Shown in pieces: positions 51,580 through 61,374 of a stretch of DNA of 64,000 bases; position 1 is the stretch's first letter; each line of letters opens with the position of its first letter. The stretch is from positions 511,007,176-511,071,175 of the forward strand of contig CM057347.1 of the NCBI GenBank assembly GCA_030015575.1. Reading direction: 5' to 3'. The DNA is from Agapanthus africanus. Its lineage: Eukaryota > Streptophyta > Magnoliopsida > Asparagales > Amaryllidaceae. The position numbers and the translations under genes were made by a program. The notes under the pieces are model-generated. The model saw only the letters and a program-made list of their open reading frames with translations. It was not told the origin of the DNA and did no database searches.

Positions 51580-54500
51580 TGTTCCCGCCAAAATTTTTTG
51601 GCTCAGAGCTTGTTGTTCCCTTACCAAAATAAAAGGAAAGCTCCACGTATTAAATACATGCACCCACATGCAAAGCATGTAACTATCACCTCAGATAGCG
51701 CCGCACGTGAAGTTCACATGGGCGCCAATGTGCAAAGCACAGGAGCGCCTGTTCCCCTAATATTTAAACATAATAAAAGAGCTAAGCTCTGTTAAAATTT
51801 TGTTGAGACAGTGCCTCATGTACCCCTCACGAGGTCGCCAGCGCCAGCGCCAATCTTATAGGATTAATCCTATTGTGGAGCCGCAAGTGCTCCTCACGTG
51901 GACACCAATGTGCAAAGCACAGGAGTGCCTATCATAAATAAGAATTAAATTCTTAAGTGGCGCCCACGTGCACAACACGTGAGCGCCGACATCCAAATTA
52001 AAAGTAAGTAGAATTAAATGCTACATTGGATACTTCCCTAAAAACTGGGATATTCTCTGTTAAATAGAACCGTTGGATCAAAGATCCAATGGTGATAATA
52101 AATGATCAGATGATAAATTCTATTTGGGAAATATTTTGCTTCTAATATGGAAAGATCTTCTCTAATAAAGAATCTTGGATTTAAAATCCAACTGTGATAA
52201 AAATATCACCAATTAAACCATCTGATAGAATTAAATTTTATAAGAGAGATCTTCTCTGTTAAACGGAATTAAATTTTATGGTTAGGAAAATATTTCCTAA
52301 TCTTGTTAAACTAACAAGATAGAATAAGATAGAATAAAAATTCTATCGTAGAAAAATATTTCTTAATCTTGATAAACAAATAAGAAGGATCTTCTCTATT
52401 AGATAGAATAAAATTCTATGTTAGGAAAATATCTTCCAGATCTTATTAAAACTAACAAGATATTCATATGATAGAATAAAATTCTAATCTTGTTAAACTA
52501 ATAAGATATTCATATGATAGAATAAAATTCTATTTTGGGAAAATATTTCATAATCTTGTTAAATAAATAAGAAATCTTCTCTGTTAAACAGAGAGCCTTT
52601 GGATTAAAAATTCAATGGTGAATAAAATTCAATAATTGATCTAAAAGATCATTTTTGATTAATCAATTATGATATCTCAATGAGAGATTTTCTCAACAAA
52701 TTGATTTTTCTCTTCTCATATAAATAGGAGCAGAAAGATTAATCAAAAAGAGGAGAGGAAAAAAGGAAAGGAGACCCCCCATAAGTTTCTGTAAAAGTAC
52801 AGAAGGCTCAAAAAAACAGAGAATTTAATTCTCTTAAAGAAAAAGATCTCCCTCTTAAAAGCCCTAGGTAAAGAAAAAAGAAGAGATTAAAATATCTCTT
52901 TTACCTAACATACCATATCTGAGGGTTTAACCATTTTAAAAAAAATTAGTTCTTTCTCTGAATCTGAAATCTACAAGGCAAGTCTCGCACAAGTTGAGAA
53001 TTTAATTCTTATCAAGAAGATCTTATTCTTGAGAATCAAAGATTCGGAGGGGAACATGGATACAAGAACGTGGAGAAACTAGAGTCCATAATACTTCAGG
53101 AACTTAGTTCTTCCAAGAACCCGATCCAAGATCCTCAAACTAGTGATCTTGGTGATCCTTAATGGTCAAAACACCACTAAAAGAGATTTAACCTCTCTGA
53201 AAACATGAACAAGGAAAACATGGAGTTCATAATACTCCAATAACTTAGTTTCTTCAAATCAAGAACTTAGTTCTTAAAGAACATGATCCCAGATCCTCAA
53301 AATAATGATCTTGGTGATTGTTAATGGTCAAAATTCCATTAACAGAGATTTAAGTTCTCTAAAAATATTAACAGAGATTAAATCTCCAAAAGAACTCAGC
53401 ACCTCACGTAAAAAGCACGCGAGTGCTCAAGGCCAAGTTATATAGCGCCTTATGTGAAATACACGTGAGCGCCACAAAAGTTAGTGTTTAGCACTATTGG
53501 AGCGCCTCACGTGATATACACGTAAGCACTATATGTAGCTGTGTGTTTAGCACTGCTGGGTGTTACAGAAACCCAATCTTAGCCCAAATTGGCTAACCTT
53601 ATATTCATGATATCCAAACTGATCTTAGTCTCAAATATGACTAATGATCTCTTATTGATGATATCCAAAATGATATTCATCCCATATCTTCTAAGGTAAT
53701 CTTAGTCTCAAATAAGTCTAATGATCCTTAGATAATCCACCATGATCTTTTCCCTTAAATACAGGATTTGGTTCAAGGGTACATCTCTCCACACCTCTGA
53801 TATATGTCGTTGTAATTCCTCAACGTTTTCAGAGAGGTGGCGGGTCCCGACAACCAACAACTATTTTGTCGTCCCAACTTGATGTAAAACTTCATCAAGA
53901 CTGGGAATGATATATCCCACGTTGATGCACTTCCAAATTGACGTACATACCTCAAATCAGATCGCACTCCAATTTGGTGCATTCCATGTCACCATCGTTC
54001 ACTCCGCCACGTAACAAATACACATGCGTGCAAGTTGAATGTTAGACCGAAATGTCTTTAAACTAACATTCGTCCCCAAAATGGGAATGGTGGACCGAAA
54101 TGTCATTAAACTAATCTTCGCCCCCAAACACGACGATAATGGACCGAAATGTCCTTAAATTAATCTTCATCCCAAACAGGGAACATTGGACCGAAATGTC
54201 CTTAAACTAATATTCGCCCCAAACAGTGAATGTTGGACCGTGACGTCCTTAAACTAATATGTTTTGCCCTACGGACTGTCTCTATAATGACTACCGTATA
54301 CTATGCATGGGCTATTCGTATATGATCTAATGATCAGTTGAGCACATATGCCCACTGCTCATAAATTGATCTTAGTCTTAAATATGGCTAATGATCTTTA
54401 GATCAAACCCAAATATCCCCTGAACCGATGGACCTCACAAATGTGAGATCTGCGTCCTAAGTTCATTCCCGTTGGCAAACCAAGCTATCAATGTGGGCCC

Positions 54501-54841
54501 CGTCAAGCAAAATTCTTGACCTAAACCCAAATCTCAAATATACGGATTTGGACTAATCCGCGCCCATGGAGAAAGTGATTATCGCAATGCGGTAACGTGA
54601 TTAATCGCAGGGACTTGCGCCTGCAGGGAAGAGCATTCCCACAATCAAAAACCCTCATAATATGAGGGAGAATCTGATAAAGTCTGCTACAATGGTCGTG
54701 TCTGTTCAAACCTCTGATATATGGTGCCATAGATCAACTTGGTATTTTCGGAGAAATGGACGGATAAATCCAAATAGTATCTGCCCCTAAATTCAGGCAA
54801 GACGATCCATCCCGGTTCGTCTCCGTTTTCGGCGGCAAACA
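51580..54841 (+). mobile_element. Tat-B 5' LTR
   Basis: 3262 bp. It starts TGTTCCCGCCAAAATTTT, aligned with 61375, and ends ...GGCGGCAAACA before the primer-binding site. The first 400 bp are rich in GGCGCC/CACGTG words; 52020-53560 is the palindrome field (atagaataaaattctat, ggatttaaaatcc, gagaatttaattctc); 53990-54260 has GGACcgaaatGTCC repeats. The end resembles the Tat1 LTR end. Confidence 0.85.
52719..52726 (+). promoter_or_regulatory. Tat-B 5' LTR TATA box
   Basis: TATAAATA in tctcatataaataggagc, the same context as the other Tat LTRs. Confidence 0.7.
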
Positions 54842-54846
54842 GATTC

Positions 54847-54864
54847 TCGCATGCCCAGTGGGAC
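54847..54864 (+). other. Decayed Tat-B primer-binding site
   Basis: tcgcatgcccagtgggac, aligned with TGGCACACCCGGTGGGAC of Tat-A; the first bases no longer match TGG. Confidence 0.55.
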
Positions 54865-55139
54865 CTTTTCCTCTTTCCACTCCACACTTCGTGCGTCGTA
54901 TTTCGTGAATAAAATCGCGATTCGATATGGTTGCCCTTGGATTTGAGGTACTAAAATTTGATGTCTTGCTCCTGTGAAGAAGAAGAGAAAATCGATGGCT
55001 TCCAACTGCACAACTTACAACAGCAACTCTTGATTCACCCCAACTGGAGGAGTGATTTATGGGCCCAACGTGACCTCCATCTTTTCGATGCCGGTGAGGG
55101 CAAGTAACGCAAGCCACTGCTGGACTATTCTTTAGGACC

Positions 55140-55867
55140 ATGTTCCCACCAGTGGGTGTTGGTGCTTCAACATCGCAGGAAGAAGCTCCTAAGAGGTCGG
55201 TCTTCGATCGACTGGCTCCACAACGGCCCCTCTCAACGGGCTGTCCAAATCTGGTGTCTCAGTCTTCAACAGGCTGAGCCAAAACCCAAACGGCCCTGCA
55301 AAGGAGCCCGTGATACCTGAAGGGGATACCCCAAAACGGATAGCCCTCCCAACTCCTGCTACGGGAGAAGTCGTAAAAGGTGCTTCCCCTACCAAAAAGT
55401 CGGTCTTTGAAAGATTGGTTGGCCCTCCTCAAACCCTGCGAAGGACGTCGGTCTTCAACAGATTGACGCCAACAGCAACCTCTCAGCAAAGCCAGGGGAA
55501 CAAAGAAGCCGCTTCCAAATCTGAGGCGGTCCCGTTTGCAAGACACGCTCGACGTCGCCACTGGCACCGAGTGAGAAAAGCTGGGGGCAACTTCCCCTCT
55601 GGACTTACTCCGCCAGCTCCAATGGTGGAAGTTGACGCTGCTGTTCTAACCGAGAATAGTTTTGAGCTGCTTAGGAGGGTACGCAAGAACTCTCCAACGG
55701 CGGTGCTAAAGAAATCTCCCCCGCCTGCAGAAACCACAATGCAGGCAAAGCCGGAGCGCCCCCATCAACGGCTCTCCTCCCAAATTCACAGGGTCTGGCG
55801 AAAAGTCCAAGACTCCGTGATTGATCAAAACTACTCTCGTCGACCGAAGAAATCGAAGGCTCGGTAA
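55140..55867 (+). pseudogene. Tat-B gag N-terminal part with SVFxRL repeats
   Basis: The ATG at 55140 opens a frame (MFPPVGVGASTSQEEAPKRS) that ends at 55277; the coding sense continues in the frame that is open to 55867, so a frameshift lies at about 55.2-55.27 kb. Four copies of an S/T-V-F-x-R-L motif (SVFDRLAP, SVFNRLSQ, SVFERLVG, SVFNRLTP) are spaced along it, followed by a basic region (FARHARRRHWHRVRK). The repeated motif is common in N-terminal Gag regions of Tat-like elements. No enzyme motif. Confidence 0.65.
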
Positions 55868-55987
55868 TGGAAAGACCATCCCTCCGTCATATATCGAGGG
55901 ACTTCTTCTACACAGGTGCCTGTTACAACAGCTCCTTCAACTTCGACCTCCCATAAAAGGATAAGGCCATAGAAAATCCCACCGCCG

Positions 55988-57097
55988 ATGGCAAATCCTA
56001 AAGGTGAAGGAACCAAACGCCCCAAGTCTGGGGGCATGATCGTGCATACGGTCTACATGGCTTCCGGGAAAGAAGAAAGCCGTGCTTCCGTAGGTCATCG
56101 ACCGCAAACTCGGCTACTGACAAAAGCTCAGGAGCAACAACAAAAGCTCCAAAAAATGCTGACCAAAATGGCAGCACTTACAGGACAGAAAGAAAGCCCG
56201 GAAACAACAGCCGAACAGCGCCAGCAGTAGGAGACCGATACAGAGTTCCTGCGAAGGGTGCTTGAAAGAAAGGATAAGGAAGCTGCTGAGCAGGCTGCTA
56301 ACATAAAGCAGATGGCTCTCTTGTTCCAGGATATGGTTGGAATGATGATCCAGCCAGAACCCCCAGCCGAGGATCCGCCGATAATCATCGAGGATGACAG
56401 AGGGAAAATATCGAACCCTCTTCCGGCTTTATCGGCAACCAAAGAGGAAACAATCTCCAAGACGGCTCTTGATGATTATATCGCTCAAAAAATACGAGCT
56501 CATCAAGCTAATAAAACCGCAGGCCAAATCGTAAGAACTGGGCGATCGTATCCAGGCTGGTATGACCAAATTAAATACCCGCCGGAATATACGATCCCTA
56601 AGTTCCATGTATATAAGGGGACAGGCAACCCACACCAGCACATTGCGCGTTTTAAATTCATGTGCGGCAACACTGGAGGAAGGGATATACTGCTCCTCCG
56701 ACAGTTCGTCAGCATTCTGGCGGGCATCGCGTTCGAATGGTATGCGAAACTACCAAATGATTCCGTGCAGAACTTCGACGAGATGAATAAGCTCTTCTGT
56801 CAAAGATTCTCTAGTGCAGATAAACACACTACCTTGGCGGCGTTGGTCAACGAAAGAGTTGGACTGAACGAGACCTGGGTTCAATATGTTACCTGATGGC
56901 GAAATTTCTGATCAAAATACGAGCAACACATCGACGAAGCTACAGCCGTGGGAATGTTCATAGCCACTCTTAATCCAAATTCAAAAGTGTTCCCATTTAT
57001 GGACCTCTTCAAGCCGACAACCTTCCAAGAGCTCATAGATAAAATGAATCGACTGGATCAGATGGGTCAAGACCCTTCATCATCCGATGAAGATGAA
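55988..57097 (+). pseudogene. Tat-B gag with capsid domain
   Basis: One frame with stops at 56228-56230 (TAG), 56894-56896 (TGA) and 56909-56911 (TGA), ending in an acidic SSSDEDE tail at 57097. The middle is the plant Retrotrans_gag capsid: YTIPKFHVYKGTGNPHQHIA, FVSILAGIAFEWYAKLPNDS, FDEMNKLFCQRF, then LVNERVGLNETWVQYV and MFIATLNPNS. An N-terminal coiled coil (AQEQQQKLQKMLTKMA) precedes it. Capsid would build the particle. All three stops are one transition away from sense codons. Confidence 0.8.
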
Positions 57098-57724
57098 TGA
57101 AAAGCGGAGGTAAGGTGGCATTTTTCGCCAACGCTCAACAAAAAATGAGCGGCTCTGAAGCAACCTGTCGCCAAAATAGTGATGGTGTGGGTACTCGCTC
57201 CCCCTAGATATATACATGGGACATATTTCTCACTGGCGGAAGAATCTTTACGTGGGATGGTCCTTTCTTCCCAAAGAACAGAAAGGATATCAAGAGACCT
57301 ACAAGCAGGTCCTGTAATCAAGTAGAATACCCCACTTGAACCAAAAACCTATGGGAGAGATGCGAAATCCATGTCCCAATCCGAATCAGACGATGAGGGG
57401 AAAACCCCCCAAGTCAAGTCCATTCTTCCAAGGAAAAGGAAGACTTAGCAGAAGGAATGACGTGATATCTCGCTCCTTCATATATGAAGAAGATACTCCA
57501 TCAGTATCGAAAAGAGACATTGATAAGCAGAGGGCAGGTGCCATTTAAAATACACGGTATTTCCCGCAAAACAACCCGATTGCTGCGATGGTAAAATAAG
57601 CAGTCCAAGAGGGTGAAGACAGCCTAAGGCGTGAAGTGTCCATGCATACAAAAGACATGCAGCAGCGCCTCGGCAAGCAAGCATTAGAAGGAATGAGTTA
57701 TGTAACTCCTTGACCAAACTGCAA
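57098..57724 (+). pseudogene. Tat-B gag C-terminal remnant
   Basis: The gag frame continues with several stops; pieces such as SLAEESLRGMVLSSQRTER and a later acidic QSESDDEGK are recognisable. No knuckle or protease remains. The sequence passes directly into the 3' repeat region, so pol has been deleted. Confidence 0.5.
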
Positions 57725-58110
57725 TAATGGACTGAAACGTCCCTAAACTAGTGCATCGCCTCAAACATGACGCGTCGCCTTAAACACGGCGATAATAGAC
57801 CGAAACGTTCCTAAACTAGTGCGTCGCCTCAAACATGGCGATAATGGACCGAAACGTCCATAAACTAGTACGTTGTCTCAAATACAACGCGTCGCCCCAA
57901 AAACAGCGAAAGTGGACCGAGAAGTCACTAAACTAACAATCCGCCTTAAATATGGCGATAATGGACCGAAATGTCCTTAAACTAATGTTCGTCCCCAAGA
58001 TAGGAATGTTGGACCGAAAAGTCTTTAAACTAGAAATCCGCCTCAAATATGGCGATAACGGACCGAAACGTCCCTAAACTAGTGTGTCACCTCAAACATG
58101 GCGCATCGCC
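57725..58110 (+). repeat. GGAC-cgaaac-GTCC hairpin repeats, Tat-B
   Basis: About eight units of 35-60 bp: aatGGACcgaaacGTCCctaaactagt alternating with GCGTCGCCTCAAACATGGCGATA words. Confidence 0.8.
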
Positions 58111-58299
58111 CCAAATACGGTGATATCCTCTTTTAAGATCTATGTTTCAATCGAAGTCTCAACGATGAGGGTTGCAACTCAAGTCTTACCGGCTACACAG
58201 CTACTCCAGCGATGAAGCCATCCCGAAGTCCCACCGGCAAACAGATGGGTCACCTGCGGCGAAACTACTTTCGAGAGTTCCATCGTTCGGAAAAAAACG

Positions 58300-58556
58300 G
58301 TATGTCCACAAGCAATAGGGACAGATGAAAACCCGTAAGGGCGCCGTGAGTAAAAACAGCAGGATTGCCGGCGAGTTTGTGAAACCCAAAAGGGCGCAAT
58401 CTCGTTTTAAAAAAAGAGAAAAAAGGAAAGGAAAAAGAAAAATGGTATGTCCACAAGAAAAATGGGCACGGATGAAAACCCGAAAGGGCGCCGTGAGTAA
58501 AAACAGCAGGACTGTCGGTGAGTTTGTGAAAACCAGAAAAGGGCGCAAACTCGTAA
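58300..58556 (+). repeat. Duplicated GNRA-hairpin module, Tat-B
   Basis: Two copies (from 58300 and 58443) of the module seen at 23165-23432. The second has CCCGAAAGGG in its first hairpin and CCAGAAAAGG in the other; the first copy has CCCGTAAGGG, which is still a GNRA loop. The outer arms here are CACGG/CCGTG. Confidence 0.7.
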
Positions 58557-58576
58557 AATAAAAAATTTCATGTGCA

Positions 58577-58798
58577 CTTGTAAGGTCCTCTCGACCTTGT
58601 GATGAGAAAAAAAAACCTGCGTGAGATCCGTGCGACTCACAAAGGAGCAACACACTTAGGAATCCCCACGATTCCTAAGGAGAAAATACACCAACAAGAT
58701 CCTCATGACTCGTAGGGAGAAATACTGTTATGAGACCCTTACGGCTCATAAAATCAAAAAGTCTTAGTTGACAGGATCCTAATCCTGTTTACTAAGCC
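58577..58798 (+). repeat. Hairpin cassette B1, Tat-B
   Basis: H1 with ACAAGG-like arms around tcctctcga, H2 GTGAG/CTCAC, H3 CTTAGGAATC/GATTCCTAAG (loop cccac), H4 weakened (two mismatches), H5 TTATGAG/CTCATAA, H6 CTTAGTTGACAGG opposite CCTGTTTACTAAG around atcctaat. Confidence 0.75.
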
Positions 58799-58824
58799 AC
58801 CTTTGTTCAAATCAACAAAGGTAA

Positions 58825-59055
58825 ATGATGAGTCGCTTCTGGCAATATTTCAGTCGTAGCGATGCTGATGCCTAAAAAGGTATCAAATTTTAAGTCCTCT
58901 CAAGGTAAATGATGATTCGCTCCTGGTAATATCCCAGTTGCAGTGATGTTGATGCCTAAACAGGTGTCAAACTCCAAGTCCTTTCACGACAAATGATTAT
59001 TCGCTCCTGGCAATATCCTAGTCGTAGCGATGTGATACTAAAGTTGGTATCAGAT
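58825..59055 (+). repeat. 84-bp tandem repeat, three units, Tat-B
   Basis: GGTAAATGATGATTCGCTCC-type units at about 58829, 58906 and 58990, homologous to Tat1 24023-24275. Confidence 0.75.
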
Positions 59056-59300
59056 TCCAAACTCGCAATAAAAACAGCAGCGAATAGGAAAAAAATGCAT
59101 ATGAAATAGCCGAAATGATGGGGCAACTCGTAATAAAAATCAGCGAGAAAAAATATGCATATAAAAACAGCCGAAATGTTTGGGCAACTCACAATAAAAA
59201 ACAGCTAGTAAAAATATTTTAAAAATAGCCGAAATGATTAGGCACCGCTGATTAAAAACCGAAATGATTGGGCAATCGCGACTTTCGCAATATGAAAAGC
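59056..59300 (+). repeat. ATAGCCGAAATGAT degenerate repeats, Tat-B
   Basis: Four or five units with agccgaaatgat(g/t)gggcaact and A-rich spacers, homologous to 24276-24490. Confidence 0.65.
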
Positions 59301-59519
59301 TGAAAAGATAGAGTATCGCAACAATAAAAAATAAAATAAAATAAAATTTCCTCCGCCCTTCAAGTATGTCCATATTGACTCTTGTATACGATCCATGGGC
59401 ACAAATGAAATGGGAACCATATTTTCCCACCAGGCTCCTTCAAAGGGAGAGCCAAGTCTTGGCGGTTCATATACAACCCAGAAACTATCTCGACGTTCCT
59501 TCTCATTCCAGCAGGGTGT

Positions 59520-59965
59520 AGACGCAATGTCATCAAAGACCCAAGGGCGAAAACAAAAAAAGGGTGATGGCAAAATCCTAACTCCAGCTCGACGTGCTTC
59601 TCATGCCAGCAGGATGCAGACGTAATGTCAACAAAGGCTCCAAAGAGCCAAATAAAAAAATAGTGATGGCAAAATCCTAACTCCAGCTCGACGTGCTTCT
59701 TATGCCAGCAGGATATAGACTCAACGTCATCAAAGACCCAAAGGTCAAACAAAAAAGGAGTGATGGCAAAATTCCAGCTCCAGCTCGATGTTCCTTCTCG
59801 GTGCAGATGCGACGTCAACAAAGGCTCCAAGGAGCCAAATCAAAAAGGAGTGATGGAAAAATCCTAACTCCAGCTCGACGTGCTTCTCATGCCAGCAGGA
59901 TGCAGATGTAACGTAAATAAAAGACCCAAGGGTCAAAGAAAAAATGGAGTCACGGCAAAATCCTA
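59520..59965 (+). repeat. 97-bp tandem array, about 4.5 units, Tat-B
   Basis: The unit contains gatggcaaaatcctaactcc, agctcgacgtgcttctcatg and ccagcaggatgcagac. It occupies the position that the 117-bp array holds in Tat1 but is unrelated in sequence. The stretch 59966-60565 is unique-looking, without an ORF. Confidence 0.8.
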
Positions 59966-60569
59966 GCTCCAAGTATTGACGGTTCATATATAACCCAGAG
60001 ACTATCTCGACATTCCCTTTTATTTCAGCAGGATGTGGACACAACTATCAAATGAAATTGGAACAGTGGCATATTCCAAGCTCCGGACTTCAATTGTAAT
60101 ACATACAGCATAAAGATCCTACAGATGTCTACCCTACTTCAGCAAAGAAACGGCACGACATTGTCAAAACAAAAATGAAGTGACGGTATATTCCCAGTTT
60201 TGAGTCTCGACGGCAACTCATATAAAGCCTAAAAGACTATCGGAGATCATCCCACACCAGAGCGGAGTGGTTATAACACATCGGGGCTCCAAATTAAGCC
60301 TAACCTCAAGTAAAAAGTGTCATGGAAAATTCCTAACGTTTGCTCTTCCGACGGTAATATGACCTAAGAAGATTATTTGAAAACGTCTTGTCCAGCCCCC
60401 GAAGGGATCAGAGACACGACAGTCGTGGGGCTACTCAAACAGCAGTTTAAAGACTACATATCGAGGAATACATCAGTCAATGTGACGGTACCACGGACTA
60501 AAACCACCACAAACCTAATGGACCCCCGTCGTAAAGAATAGGGGTTATCTATATTTCACGTTAGGATAC

Positions 60570-60678
60570 ACCTGCGAGATCCTCTCGACTCGTAAGGAAA
60601 AACATCTTTATGAAACCCTCACGGCTCATGAAAGTGAAAAGCCTTAGGCGACGGGGATATTAACCTGTTTCTTAAGCA
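60570..60678 (+). repeat. Partial hairpin cassette B2
   Basis: Only three of the hairpins are present: CCTGCGAG/CTCGTAAGG with the atcctctcga loop, TTTATGA/TCATGAA around aaccctcacggc, and a weak H6 (CCTTAGG...TTCTTAAGC). Confidence 0.6.
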
Positions 60679-60768
60679 CTGTGGCCCTACAAGTAGGTCC
60701 AAACTGACTCTTGTATACTATCCACAGGCCACATTCTCCAAGGTCGCATACCGACGAGGAGGAAAAAC

Positions 60769-60986
60769 CACTTACGAGTCCTCTCGATTCGTAAAGGGAA
60801 AATTCTCTTGTGAGATTCTTACGACTCTCGAGAGAAAACGCACTTAGGAGTCCTTACGACTTCTAAGGACAAAATACATCTACGAGATCCTCTCGACTCA
60901 TAGGGAGAAACATCTTTATGAGACCCTCATGGCTCATAAAATTGAAAAACCTTACACGACAGATCTAAACCTGTTTCCTAAGCCAT
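60769..60986 (+). repeat. Hairpin cassette B3
   Basis: H1 TTACGAG/TTCGTAA, H2 weakened, H3 CTTAGGAGTC/GACTTCTAAG (paired A-to-G and T-to-C change relative to A1), H4 CTACGAG/CTCATAG, H5 TTATGAG/CTCATAA, H6 with ACGACAG opposite CTGTTTC. The preceding linker (60679-60768) has TATACTATCCACAGGCCACA. Confidence 0.7.
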
Positions 60987-61074
60987 CGCTGCATTATAAG
61001 AAGGTCCAAACCGACTCTTGTATACTATCCACGAGCCACATTTATCAAAGTTACATGCCAATGAAGTGAAGAAG

Positions 61075-61294
61075 CCACTCGCGGGTCCCCTCGACTCGTA
61101 AGAAGAAAATACCTGCGTGAGATCCTTACGACTCACTGAGGTGAAAAACACTTAGGAATCCTCACGATTTTAGGGAGAATACGCACTTATGAGATCCTCA
61201 CGATTCATAGGGAGAAAAACCTTCTTGAGACCCTTACGACTCATGAAGATGAAAAAGTCTTAGGTGACAAGGATCCTAAACTTGTCTCCTAAGC
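61075..61294 (+). repeat. Hairpin cassette B4
   Basis: H1 GCGGGT..ACTCGT, H2 CGTGAG/CTCACT around atccttacga, H3 shortened by a base, H4 CTTATGAG/TTCATAGG, H5 CTTGAG/CTCATG, H6 CTTAGGTGACAAGG opposite CTTGTCTCCTAAG. The preceding linker has TATACTATCCACGAGCCACA. Confidence 0.7.
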
Positions 61295-61350
61295 CATCAA
61301 TTCTATGGTAATGCATTATTTTGTACTACTTAACCCACGTATAAGCTTAC

Positions 61351-61374
61351 GTGGGCAAAGTAGTAGGGAGCATT
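61351..61374 (+). other. Tat-B polypurine tract
   Basis: gtgggcaaagtagtagggag, then catt, directly before the LTR start TGTTCCCGC. Confidence 0.7.
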
